Source: Xenorhabdus sp. BG5 (GTDB lineage Bacteria; Pseudomonadota; Gammaproteobacteria; Enterobacterales; Enterobacteriaceae). From it: a stretch of DNA of 64,000 bases. The notes below the pieces were generated by a model. That model ran no database searches. It worked only from the letters and a program-made list of their open reading frames with translations, and was not told the DNA's origin. Shown here one piece after another: positions 8,040-15,422 of the stretch. Location: the NCBI RefSeq assembly GCF_015163665.1, contig NZ_JADEUG010000016.1:1-64000 (forward strand), read 5' to 3'. Position numbers and translations under genes: made by a program. Numbering within the stretch: position 1 is the stretch's first letter; every line of letters starts with the position of its first letter.

Positions 8040-8061
8040 TCCCTGACTGACATTATTATTT

Positions 8062-8105
8062 ACGCATGACAACACACTGCAATATCGGGTGGGCTTTGTC
8101 ATGCG
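8062..8105 (+). repeat. perfect 11-bp stem-loop before the capsid gene
   Basis: ACGCATGACAA (8062-8072) and TTGTCATGCGT (8095-8105) are exact inverted copies separated by 22 bases, in the 81-base gap upstream of the major capsid gene. There is no T-run, so it is not a classical terminator. It may be a processing or stability hairpin that raises capsid mRNA levels. Confidence 0.7.
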
Positions 8106-8120
8106 TGTACGGAGAACAGA

Positions 8121-9134
8121 ATGAGTAACCCTTCTTTTGAACAGGTCAAACAATACGGCATTATTTTTAATGGTGCCCGTCACTGGATCACACCCGGCAG
8201 TATTCCGCGATTAGCTCAGGATGCGGCATTAATCACTTCGCCGAACTCGACGGTTCCGGCTGAATTACTGGCTTACGTTGATCCGACCATTATCGAAATT
8301 CTAACCGCGATACGTAACGCCCGCGAGGTGTTCAGCGAAGAGAAACGTGGAGACTGGTCTACGCCGTATATGAAATGGCGCGCCAATGAAGTTACAGGTA
8401 ATACAGCGGCTTACTCGGATTTCGGTCATGCCGGTCAATCGGGCACAAACTATGAATGGCATACACGCGAGCAGTATCGCTTTCAGACCGTAACCCAGTA
8501 CGGCGATTTAGAGGCGGATATGGCCTCTGACGCCAAAATCAATCTGGCGGCGGATAAACAACGCGCTGCTGCGACGATTATTGATATCGATAGCAACAAG
8601 TTCTATCTGTTAGGTGTGCAGGGTCGTGAAATTTATGGCTTACTGAATGACCCGAATTTAAATCCCGCTATCGCTGCCGCGCCTGCGGGCGAAAAAAGCT
8701 CAACTAAATGGGTAAATAAAACCACACAACAGCGTTACCGGGACATCCTGAACCTGTTTGCCCGTCTGGTCAGCCAAACACAAGGTCTGGTATCAGAGCG
8801 TGATGAACTGATTTTGACTATTTCACCATCTGCCCGCGTATTGCTGGGTGATGCGACTGATTTCAACGTCTCCGTGATGAAAATGCTGGAAACTTATTTC
8901 AGCAATCTCAAACTGGTCAGTCTGCCTCAATTGAGCGGGCCGAGTGGCGAAACCATGCAATTGATCGCACCCAAAGTGGCAGGTATGGAAACTGGATTGC
9001 TGGGCTTCGGTGAAAAAATGCGAGCAGGTCGTATCGTGCCTGATTTGTCTTCTTTCTCGCAGAAATTCACTGCAACAACTTACGGTGCAGTCATTCGAAT
9101 TCCTGCCGCAATCGCCCAAATGACGGGTATTTAA
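8121..9134 (+). CDS. major capsid protein, DUF2184 type
   Basis: 337 residues, expected to take the HK97 fold. Family-like segments are the N-terminal ARHWITPGSIPRLAQDAALIT, the central YSDFGHAGQSGTNYEW loop, the INLAADKQRAAATIIDIDSNKFYLLGV helix-strand and the C-terminal SSFSQKFTATTYGAVIRIPAAIA. It builds the icosahedral shell. The gene has its own stem-loop before it and a terminator right after it, so its messenger may be partly insulated from its neighbours, consistent with the large amounts of product needed. Confidence 0.9.
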   Translation: MSNPSFEQVKQYGIIFNGARHWITPGSIPRLAQDAALITSPNSTVPAELLAYVDPTIIEILTAIRNAREVFSEEKRGDWSTPYMKWRANEVTGNTAAYSDFGHAGQSGTNYEWHTREQYRFQTVTQYGDLEADMASDAKINLAADKQRAAATIIDIDSNKFYLLGVQGREIYGLLNDPNLNPAIAAAPAGEKSSTKWVNKTTQQRYRDILNLFARLVSQTQGLVSERDELILTISPSARVLLGDATDFNVSVMKMLETYFSNLKLVSLPQLSGPSGETMQLIAPKVAGMETGLLGFGEKMRAGRIVPDLSSFSQKFTATTYGAVIRIPAAIAQMTGI

Positions 9135-9155
9135 ACCTCACAACAACTCAAATTA

Positions 9156-9182
9156 ATGGTCTCTCAGGAGGCCATTTTTTAT
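9156..9182 (+). terminator. rho-independent terminator after the capsid gene
   Basis: ATGGTCTC (9156-9163) pairs with GAGGCCAT (9168-9175), including one G-U, with a TCAG loop and TTTTTT after. It probably reduces rather than blocks read-through, since tail genes follow on the same strand. Confidence 0.75.
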
Positions 9183-9198
9183 TTCGGAGAAACATAGT

Positions 9199-9558
9199 AT
9201 GTCAAAAGGAAAAACCATTAACGTTAACGTCCGCCTGAATCACCCGCATGGTATTGAGTTCCCGATGCCGGATGGTACTAGCGTAGTGCTGAGAGGAAAC
9301 GCCTTTTATCTCTTCGGGCAGGAAAAAGGCAAATTGCCAGTTGGCCTGTATGGAGAGACGATCGTAGACGCGGATAAATGGGATTACATCTTAAAAACCT
9401 ATGGTGAGATGGAGATTTTCAAAAATAACCTCTGCGTTTGGGACGAGAAAGAGGCCGGCGCCAAAGACAAAGCCAGTGAGAAAAAAGAACTGCGCCACGG
9501 TCGTGAGCCAGTAGATACTAGCAAAACGACCACAGAGCCTGCGAAGGAGAGCTTCTGA
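9199..9558 (+). CDS. unknown head-tail region protein
   Basis: 119 residues. The first 85 form a compact, probably beta-rich domain (INVNVRLNHPHGIEFPMPDG at 6-25), ending in a lysine- and glutamate-rich unstructured tail. It sits between the capsid and the DUF4054 connector gene, and its stop overlaps the next start (TGATG). I do not recognise the family. Position suggests a head-completion or capsid-decoration role; the charged tail also fits a protein that binds another virion part. Confidence 0.7.
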   Translation: MSKGKTINVNVRLNHPHGIEFPMPDGTSVVLRGNAFYLFGQEKGKLPVGLYGETIVDADKWDYILKTYGEMEIFKNNLCVWDEKEAGAKDKASEKKELRHGREPVDTSKTTTEPAKESF

Positions 9559-9971
9559 TGGCTGTCGTTACATTCGACAGTGGCGAGTTCCTGAAATTGT
9601 ATCCTCGATTTGCCGGCGTTCTGACGGACGGGCAATTACAACAGACGTTTGATGTAGCCTGTTTGCTACTAGATAACTCCGACAATTCGATTGTTCCCTA
9701 TGAGCCCAATGGCATACAGGAACGAAAGACGTTGTTGTACCTGCTGACCTGCCATATTGCGACAGTAACGTTATGGGGAAACAACGATCGGGCGGGGCCA
9801 GCATCCAGCGCAACCGAGGGTTCAGTCAGTGTCTCGTTTGCAGTTCCTGACGCTGCCAATGCTTCGTGGTTTACGCTCACCCCTTGCGGGCAGATGTACC
9901 GGCAGGCAACCCGCAAATATGTTGTGGGTGGGCGTTATTCGGCGGTGAAACATTATCATCCGTGGGGGTAA
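9558..9971 (+). CDS. head-tail connector, DUF4054
   Basis: 137 residues with the DUF4054 pattern: FLKLYPRFAGVLTDGQLQQTFDVAC near the N-terminus, RKTLLYLLTCHIATV in the middle (about 55-69) and the C-terminal TPCGQMYRQATRKYVVGGRY. Members are connector (neck) proteins that bind beneath the portal, comparable to HK97 gp6-like adaptors. The start overlaps the upstream stop. Three more small neck genes follow, with overlaps of four to thirteen bases, a typical neck cluster. Confidence 0.85.
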   Translation: MAVVTFDSGEFLKLYPRFAGVLTDGQLQQTFDVACLLLDNSDNSIVPYEPNGIQERKTLLYLLTCHIATVTLWGNNDRAGPASSATEGSVSVSFAVPDAANASWFTLTPCGQMYRQATRKYVVGGRYSAVKHYHPWG

Positions 9972-9974
9972 ATC

Positions 9975-10442
9975 ATGGCTATCAAAGGTGGAGATAAACT
10001 CAGAGCTGCACTGGAGCGGATCGCCAATACACAAACAATTCAGGTGAATGCGGGAATACTGGCAGGCGCAACCAATGAGGATACGGGCGAACCAATCGCT
10101 CCCTATGCCGCCGCGAATGAATTCGGTACGAAAAATATTCCGCCTCGCCCTTTTATGCGTAGCACCATTGCGAATAAATCCAACGAATGGTCACAACTTC
10201 TTGCCAGTCAACTTCATGGCAGAATGCAGGATGGCAATATAGAGGCTGCGTTTGATGTGGTAGGGAAAGAAATGGCGTTAGATATCAAAGACAGTATCGA
10301 ACATTCATTACCACCGCCGAATGCCCCAGAAACCATTGCCAGAAAAAGAAAGAAAGGAATAGCTGAACCCGAAAAAACGCTGGTGGATACTGGCAGTATG
10401 CAGCGGGCTGTTGATTATGAAGTGATTAAGGGTGAGAAATGA
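9975..10442 (+). CDS. neck/tail completion protein, HK97 gp10-like
   Basis: 155 residues. The segment YAAANEFGTKNIPPRPFMRSTI (about 44-65) is the signature of HK97 gp10-like and phage virion morphogenesis proteins, which close the tail top and join it to the head neck. The C-terminal DTGSMQRAVDYEV is also typical (a final strand after LVDTG). It starts three bases after the DUF4054 gene and overlaps the next gene by four bases, confirming one translational unit. Confidence 0.8.
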   Translation: MAIKGGDKLRAALERIANTQTIQVNAGILAGATNEDTGEPIAPYAAANEFGTKNIPPRPFMRSTIANKSNEWSQLLASQLHGRMQDGNIEAAFDVVGKEMALDIKDSIEHSLPPPNAPETIARKRKKGIAEPEKTLVDTGSMQRAVDYEVIKGEK

Positions 10443-10819
10443 TTAATGTCAGAAACATCGCCAACAACCTAATCACCACGGTTAACTCCAATATCAATGC
10501 TGTTCTGCTAGTGAATGATGGCTATACGGTCACTGATTCCGGCAGGCAGATCCCCAAATATTCCGAGCATGAAATCACTGTACAGCTACAAAGCCTCAGT
10601 ACACAGGATTTAGAACATCTGGGCGTCATCAACCAGCAGGGACAGCTCATCTACGCCTACGCCAGAGGTCAAATCTCAGCAATTAGACGAACCAAGCAAA
10701 AAGGGTCAGACCGAATGAAATTTGCGGCTTATGGTGAAGATGAAGTATCCGAGTGGAATGTGACACAGGTCATCGAGTCCTACCCTGCGTGGGTTAAGGT
10801 GTTGCTATGGCGACAATAA
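10439..10819 (+). CDS. phage neck protein, unknown family
   Basis: 126 residues, mixed alpha/beta with no membrane segment or known catalytic motif. The central part (ITVQLQSLSTQDLEHLGVIN) and the C-terminal ESYPAWVKVLLWRQ resemble small neck proteins found at this spot in related myophages. It overlaps both neighbours (4 and 13 bases), so it is surely translated with them. It could be a stopper or collar component; this rests on gene order only. Confidence 0.7.
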   Translation: MINVRNIANNLITTVNSNINAVLLVNDGYTVTDSGRQIPKYSEHEITVQLQSLSTQDLEHLGVINQQGQLIYAYARGQISAIRRTKQKGSDRMKFAAYGEDEVSEWNVTQVIESYPAWVKVLLWRQ

Positions 10820-11292
10820 CAGTAACTCACGATGATTTATTCATTGAGGTTAGAAAATATCTCATTGAACTATTTCAGTGTGACGTTACTCAGGGGTATC
10901 AAAATGATGTTCCTGCTCCTGAAAACGGCGTTGTAATGCATGTTCTGTTTGAGCGAGATATTGATTACATCGTCAATTATTACCATCACGAATCATCAGA
11001 GATTACGGCACAACGCTCTGTAGAACTGACGATGCAATTAGATTTTTACGGTGATGACGCTGATTCACGGGCGCGGGTGGTAGCGAACCTGTGGCAGTCG
11101 AGTTATACCACGGCTCGATTCAAAAAATGTCAGCCGCTCTACAGTGAGCAACCCCGCAAAATGGTTCTGGTGAACGAAGCTAACCAGTACGAAAACCGCG
11201 TGATGCTCGAAATCAAACTGCAATATAACCCTGAAATTACCTACTCAGTCGATAGCACCGACTCATTCTCTATTGATCTCAATTCCATTTAA
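10807..11292 (+). CDS. neck/tail terminator protein
   Basis: 161 residues. It has the layout of the LIC_12616-like phage neck terminator family: an N-terminal helix (DDLFIEVRKYLIELF), then strands including VVMHVLFERDIDY and the central SVELTMQLDFYGDDADSRARVVANLWQS (about 77-104). Terminator proteins cap the tail tube and sheath when the proper length is reached and provide the surface that docks on the head. It directly precedes the sheath gene, the conserved order in contractile-tail phages. Confidence 0.75.
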   Translation: MATITVTHDDLFIEVRKYLIELFQCDVTQGYQNDVPAPENGVVMHVLFERDIDYIVNYYHHESSEITAQRSVELTMQLDFYGDDADSRARVVANLWQSSYTTARFKKCQPLYSEQPRKMVLVNEANQYENRVMLEIKLQYNPEITYSVDSTDSFSIDLNSI

Positions 11293-11303
11293 GGTGAATA
11301 CCT

Positions 11304-12761
11304 ATGAATACAATTCCGGCGAGTGACATTGTCAGCGTCTTGCCCGGTGTCGTTGGCACGGGCGGAAATCCCCTGGCATTGAACGCTCTTTTTATTACCA
11401 AAAGCACACCGAGCGCCATGTTAGGTGTGAAAGCATTCGGCAGCGCCGAACAGGTCTCAGAAATCTTCGGAACGAAATCCAAGGAATACGAAGCCGCTCA
11501 GGTTTATTTTGCTGGATTCGTTGGCTCAACAACTCGCCCAGAAACGCTGTATATTGCGTCAATGGTGACAACCAATCAGGCAGCTAAGTTGGTAGGTAGC
11601 AAAGTGCCAATCAGGGATTTTAACCATATCCCACAGGGGTTGGAGCTGGATATTGACGGGAAACGTCAGGTAGTCATTATCACGCCAGCCGAAATTAAAT
11701 CCTATTCCGCATTGGCCGAGGCTGTATCAGTGTCACTAGCCAACGCCGGCATATGCAAATATGACGTTACCAGCCGTACATTCGCCATTGAAGGCGCAAA
11801 AAAAGGTGCTGGTGGGACTATCAGTTTCGGCTCTGGTGATTTAGCTGAATACATGGGGCTGACAGAAGAAGCGGGCGCGCAGAAAAACGACGGTATCAAC
11901 GCTGACACTATCGACGAGCTGATGCCGCGCATTACCAAATCAGTGACTAATTTTGTTTCCATCATGGCGATTGGTGATGATTTTAGCTCCGACGAGAAAT
12001 TGGCTATATCCAAATGGGTGACATTGCAAAATGATCGTTATGTGCATGTGCTGTATTCCAGTGGTGAGCAAGTAGCACTGGAGGCGATTTCTGGCGCGAT
12101 TATTGAATCCGATATTGGCGGAACGTGTCTGATGTACGGCGACCACACGCACGGCGCATTTGCCTGTACCTATGCGGCATCATTGAATTTCAATGAGCTG
12201 AACGGTCGAGCAACATTTGCATTCCGCCGTCAGGAGGGGCTGAAACCCACCGTGACTGATAAGGCGCTGGCAGATGAGCTACTGCGATTGAGATTCAATT
12301 TTTACGGTGCTTACGGCACGGCAAACGACCGGTTCATATTCGTTAATCAGGGTTCAGTTTCCGGCAAATTCAAATGGATGGACAGCTACGTCAATCAGGT
12401 ATTCCTGAATAGCCAGCTGCAATTGGCATTAATGACGATGCTCACCAGTTTCAAGAGCATTCCCTATAACGAAACCGGGAAAGCGATTCATCGGGCAGCT
12501 CTCAAAGACCCTATCGACCAAATGTTACGGTTTGGCGGTATTCAGCGCAGTGTCGTTTTGTCTGAACAACAGAAAAAACAGATTAACGTCGAGGCAGGTT
12601 TTGATGCAGCGGCTCAGATTCAGACTGAGGGGTGGTGTGTGGTCATTGATGATACTCCCGCACAGACTCGCGGACTACGTAAATCCATGCCATTGAAATT
12701 CTGGTATGCCGATGGTGGCAGTGTCCAGAAGGTCGAGCTTCCATCTATTAACGTCCAGTAA
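11304..12761 (+). CDS. tail sheath protein, DUF3383
   Basis: 485 residues. The N-terminal PASDIVSVLPGVVGTGGNPLALN is typical of DUF3383 sheath proteins. The C-terminal part has NEL-type strands and a long helix before GGIQRSVVLSEQQKKQINVEAGFDAAAQIQTEGW. The sheath surrounds the tail tube and contracts to drive it into the host envelope, so this gene marks the phage (or any tailocin derived from it) as contractile. AAGGTG lies seven bases before the ATG. The tail tube gene follows nine bases later. Confidence 0.92.
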   Translation: MNTIPASDIVSVLPGVVGTGGNPLALNALFITKSTPSAMLGVKAFGSAEQVSEIFGTKSKEYEAAQVYFAGFVGSTTRPETLYIASMVTTNQAAKLVGSKVPIRDFNHIPQGLELDIDGKRQVVIITPAEIKSYSALAEAVSVSLANAGICKYDVTSRTFAIEGAKKGAGGTISFGSGDLAEYMGLTEEAGAQKNDGINADTIDELMPRITKSVTNFVSIMAIGDDFSSDEKLAISKWVTLQNDRYVHVLYSSGEQVALEAISGAIIESDIGGTCLMYGDHTHGAFACTYAASLNFNELNGRATFAFRRQEGLKPTVTDKALADELLRLRFNFYGAYGTANDRFIFVNQGSVSGKFKWMDSYVNQVFLNSQLQLALMTMLTSFKSIPYNETGKAIHRAALKDPIDQMLRFGGIQRSVVLSEQQKKQINVEAGFDAAAQIQTEGWCVVIDDTPAQTRGLRKSMPLKFWYADGGSVQKVELPSINVQ

Positions 12762-12770
12762 GGAACAATT

Positions 12771-13220
12771 ATGACAATGGGACATAACCCAAACACAATT
12801 ACCTCAGCAAATGCTGTGTTAATGCTGAGATGTAAAGGGGTGTACGACGATTACGTCCAGATTCAAGGCTTTCAGGCGGATAATGCGTGGGAGTTCGGTG
12901 AGGTCACTCTCGGGGAAACCCGTATTGGGGTGGATGGGAAACAGTCTGTTGGCTACGTCCCCCATGAAACACAATGGACATTATATCTGGAGGCGAATAG
13001 TCCCTCTACTCAGGTGTTAGAGAATATCAGAAAAGACTTTAACAGCAAGAAGGAAGCACGATTTATCGACATCGTGGTGGAAATCCCTTCGATCAAAAAA
13101 CGCTACTCTGGTACGGGTGGGTTAATCAGTATGACAGGTGGTGCTAGCGGTAAAAAACTACTGGACGGAACCAGCTACAAATTCAACATGATCACTAACG
13201 GCGCTGAGGAAATCGCATAA
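12771..13220 (+). CDS. tail tube protein, DUF3277
   Basis: 149 residues, mostly beta. The pattern QIQGFQADNAWEFGEVTLGETRIGVDGKQSVGYVP (about 28-62) and the C-terminal SGTGGLISMTGGASGKKLLDGTSYKF fit DUF3277 tail tube proteins, which stack as rings inside the sheath. It lies directly after the sheath and its stop overlaps the start of the tail chaperone by one base. An AAGGAAC ribosome site lies six bases upstream. Confidence 0.9.
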   Translation: MTMGHNPNTITSANAVLMLRCKGVYDDYVQIQGFQADNAWEFGEVTLGETRIGVDGKQSVGYVPHETQWTLYLEANSPSTQVLENIRKDFNSKKEARFIDIVVEIPSIKKRYSGTGGLISMTGGASGKKLLDGTSYKFNMITNGAEEIA

Positions 13221-13633
13221 TGTCTAATCTGAAATCTAAAACAATCACTATCGAATCAGGCCGTGATGCCGGTAAAATGTTTGTTATCACTGAAATGCCG
13301 ATTGTTAAGGCCGATGATTGGGCGATGAGAGCATTATTCACGATTGCCAATGGTGGTATCGATATTGGCGATTTACGCCCATCAATGGGAATGATGGCAA
13401 TAGCACAGGTGGCCATTAAGGCGTTGTCCAACATTCGGGCGGAAGATGGTATTCCGCTGTTGAACGAATTGCTCGACTGCGTGCAAATTGTTCCGTCTGG
13501 TGGTAATGCCCGCGCTATCGAGTTCAATTCTGATATCAGGGATGTTAAGACCATGTTCCTATTGCGAAAGGAGGCGCTGGCTATCCACATTGATTTTTTA
13601 ACTCAAGGCGCTGGCTCAGACTCGAAAAATTGA
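13220..13633 (+). CDS. tail assembly chaperone, first frame
   Basis: 137 residues, helical, located between the tube and tape measure genes, where contractile and siphoviral phages encode a pair of overlapping chaperones (lambda G and GT). The pattern KTITIESGRDAGKMFVITEMP then ADDWAMRALFTIANGGID is typical of this family. The chaperone coats the tape measure protein before tube polymerisation. Its stop at 13631-13633 follows an A-run (GAAAAAT), and the next frame is open in -1, so part of the product may be extended by frameshifting. Confidence 0.8.
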   Translation: MSNLKSKTITIESGRDAGKMFVITEMPIVKADDWAMRALFTIANGGIDIGDLRPSMGMMAIAQVAIKALSNIRAEDGIPLLNELLDCVQIVPSGGNARAIEFNSDIRDVKTMFLLRKEALAIHIDFLTQGAGSDSKN

Positions 13634-13839
13634 GGGCGGGTCTGCCGCTGAAATCTGGCGTGATGGCTGAGACAAATAACGTCTCCAGCATTGTGTATCA
13701 GGTCGTTACATCTGGATATGCCTCCTACCACGAACTTTCTACGATATACGGCCTCGAATCAGCGCTGAATATGCTAGAAATTCATCAGGTCAGTGAATAC
13801 AACAAGCGGTTGATAGAGGAGCTGAGTAAGTCTGATTAA
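13630..13839 (+). CDS. tail assembly chaperone, second frame (likely -1 frameshift extension)
   Basis: A 69-codon frame, -1 relative to the chaperone gene upstream and overlapping it at the stop. It reads RAGLPLKSGVMAE and then GYASYHELSTIYGLESALNMLEIHQV, resembling the T-like half of tail chaperone fusions. There is no convincing independent start at the 5' end: the boundary codon is TTG without a ribosome site, and the ATG at 13663 has a poor one. I therefore infer that ribosomes slip on GAAAAAT (13624-13630) to make a fusion. The slip site is not a canonical heptamer, so an independent short protein from 13663 remains possible. Confidence 0.6.
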   Translation: MRAGLPLKSGVMAETNNVSSIVYQVVTSGYASYHELSTIYGLESALNMLEIHQVSEYNKRLIEELSKSD

Positions 13840-13859
13840 TTTACTCAACCCTCTAAGTG

Positions 13860-13894
13860 GCTATAATCAAATCAAACCCACTATTACATGAGGT
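13860..13894 (+). promoter_or_regulatory. moron promoter/leader, copy 1
   Basis: Contains TATAAT (13862-13867) and ends in TTACATGAGGT just before the ATG at 13900. It aligns without gaps to 19636-19670 with 26 identities in 35 bases, so the two secreted-protein genes probably share a promoter design. Confidence 0.55.
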
Positions 13895-13899
13895 GACCG

Positions 13900-14376
13900 A
13901 TGTTAAAGCAAATTGGCGCCGCTTTATTGTTGTTCCCATGTGTGTTGCTGGCGGATAGCGGAATTTCCACCAGCGATGATGGTCAGCTCTATATTGATGA
14001 CGGGAATTATTTCTGTGAAATTTATCCTGCTTATATCTTCAAGGAAGTCAAAAGTCGTAAAGGCTTCCCTGTCGGGTATTTTCCGAAAGCTATGTTGAAT
14101 GTAACCACGAATGGCAAAAATAAAGACATTGGTGTTGATCTCTACCCGAACATGCCAATGGATGTGAGGCCGTCCGGCTCATGGGGCTATTTCAGCGCTA
14201 CGCTGAGGGCTAATTCACAAAGCAATACCGAAGTTTCCTATCAGGCCATTAGAGATAACAATAACTTTTCCTACCTTATCGGTACTAAGAACACAGGCAT
14301 TATCGCCGCCATCAGTAGCAGCGATGCGTTTAGCCCTGTGAATGCGGTGCTTGGCCGGTGTAATCGGATGAATTAA
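13900..14376 (+). CDS. secreted protein of unknown function (prophage cargo)
   Basis: 158 residues with a clear signal peptide (MLKQIGAALLLFPCVLLA, cleavage near residue 18-19) and two later cysteines (Cys38 and Cys154) that could form a disulfide in the periplasm. No known domain seen. It interrupts the tail operon between chaperone and tape measure genes and has its own promoter-like TATAAT at 13862-13867. The untranslated leader (13860-13894) matches, 26 of 35 bases, the leader of another secreted cargo protein at 19675. This is typical of a moron, a prophage gene expressed in the lysogen, possibly acting at the envelope. Confidence 0.75.
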   Translation: MLKQIGAALLLFPCVLLADSGISTSDDGQLYIDDGNYFCEIYPAYIFKEVKSRKGFPVGYFPKAMLNVTTNGKNKDIGVDLYPNMPMDVRPSGSWGYFSATLRANSQSNTEVSYQAIRDNNNFSYLIGTKNTGIIAAISSSDAFSPVNAVLGRCNRMN

Positions 14377-14391
14377 TAACTGGAGAAAATA

Positions 14392-14607
14392 ATGAAATTT
14401 GAAAATTTAGAACCTGATGTGAGAACAGCAGCGATTGAGGTGTATAAAACCATTGTTATTCGTGAAGCAGGTTTAGTTGATAATGAATATAGCGAGTCAC
14501 AAACAGCCAGACTGGAAAATCTGGCTGAAAGTATAGTTAAGGGATTTTCAAGACTTTGTGATTCAAATTGCACACAAGGCAGAGTAGGTTCATCAATCAG
14601 AGAATGA
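14392..14607 (+). CDS. small unknown cargo protein
   Basis: 71 residues, soluble and helical (MKFENLEPDVRTAAIEVYKTI at the N-terminus), with two cysteines near the end. A good GGAG ribosome site lies eight bases before ATG 14392. It follows the secreted-protein gene by 15 bases, so both may be one transcript, and its 3' end overlaps the convergent GhoS-like gene by 15 bases. I do not recognise the family. Confidence 0.6.
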   Translation: MKFENLEPDVRTAAIEVYKTIVIREAGLVDNEYSESQTARLENLAESIVKGFSRLCDSNCTQGRVGSSIRE

Positions 14608-14880
14608 TAACCACGCTTCCCAATCCCCTGTTAAAGCACAGACTATAATGTCTGGGGAACCGTTTGATAATGGACTCGCAATCTTACTAACCTTAGAGCA
14701 TAACTTTTTCGCACTGAGATTAGATTCTCCTTGGTAGGTTCCTTGGGGCAATTTTAGCTGCTTGTGAGTATCGCTTAATATAGTTTTATGCAAACCGATA
14801 AGGTTCATTCCTTCATGCAGCGCTTCGTATTCGTTACTCTCAGCGCCGTGTAGTTCAACTCTGACCATATATCTTGTCAT
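14593..14880 (-). CDS. GhoS-like (DUF2622) protein
   Basis: 95 residues on the minus strand, against the late operon. The pattern TRYMVRVELHGAESNEYEALHEGMNLIGL, then KLPQGTYQGE and SNLSAKKLCSKV fits the ferredoxin-like DUF2622/GhoS group, whose best-known member is an RNase antitoxin that cleaves the mRNA of the membrane toxin GhoT. Prophage members often lack a toxin partner, and I find no short hydrophobic GhoT-like frame next to it. AAGGA lies ten bases before the ATG. Being antisense, its transcript could also affect the overlapping gene at 14392. Confidence 0.55.
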   Translation of the reverse strand: MTRYMVRVELHGAESNEYEALHEGMNLIGLHKTILSDTHKQLKLPQGTYQGESNLSAKKLCSKVSKIASPLSNGSPDIIVCALTGDWEAWLSFSD

Positions 14881-14987
14881 GCTTTTATTCCTTGTTTTGT
14901 TTGAGGAATAAGCAACCTATCAGCTTCCTTTAATTGCGGGAAGTTAGAACCACCTCGCCTGATGTGGCTAAAAGCAGGCTAATTCAC

Positions 14988-15008
14988 GCCGCCTTGAGCG
15001 GTTTTTTA
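14988..15008 (+). terminator. rho-independent terminator
   Basis: CCGC (14989-14992) pairs with GCGG (14998-15001) across CTTGA, followed by six T. It separates the cargo genes from the next phage gene. Confidence 0.6.
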
Positions 15009-15040
15009 TTACCCAATGTTTCTAATGAAAGGTATAGTTT

Positions 15041-15361
15041 ATGAGTAACTTAATAATGAACAAGGATTATACATTTATGTCTGAAATTGATTTTGAAGCA
15101 TTGGGCCGTTGCCATCATCTAAAAGGGAAGATAAATGATACTTGTCACAAGAGGGATGGAGCCTTTCGAGATATAAAAAATAAATATCACGCTGGCTCGA
15201 ATCCGTTCGACGCAGTATATGAAATCGATATGGCGTTTTTTCACCAAAAATTCAAAGAGCTGGATGAGGCGAACACTGAGCTGACTATTCTGGTAAACGA
15301 ATACAATCAGTGGGCGGGTAAGGCTGGTGAACGCCCCATTAGGTGGATTAAAAGCAACTAA
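15041..15361 (+). CDS. unknown phage protein before the tape measure gene
   Basis: 106 residues, helical and charged, with no signal or membrane segment. Later methionines at residues 6 and 13 could also be starts. It lies in its own terminator-bounded interval (hairpins at 14988 and 15383), which suggests independent cargo rather than a structural gene, although small tail proteins also occur here. No family recognised. Confidence 0.6.
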   Translation: MSNLIMNKDYTFMSEIDFEALGRCHHLKGKINDTCHKRDGAFRDIKNKYHAGSNPFDAVYEIDMAFFHQKFKELDEANTELTILVNEYNQWAGKAGERPIRWIKSN

Positions 15362-15382
15362 CCCTAACTCATCATATAGTCA

Positions 15383-15404
15383 GGTCGCTTGAGCGGCCTT
15401 TTTT
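15383..15404 (+). terminator. rho-independent terminator
   Basis: GGTCGC (15383-15388) pairs with GCGGCC (15392-15397) with a TTGA-type loop and one G-U pair, followed by TTTTTT. It lies directly before the tape measure ribosome site. Confidence 0.7.
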
Positions 15405-15422
15405 ACGCCCAAAGGAGAGCGA

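Noticed and set aside
7719-8183. 154-residue minus-strand frame spanning the cement and capsid genes
   Set aside because: Crosses two clear genes and the stem-loop in antisense; no motifs.
13630-13632. TTG as an independent start of the second chaperone frame
   Set aside because: No ribosome site; it is simply the point where the frame crosses the upstream stop, better explained by frameshifting.
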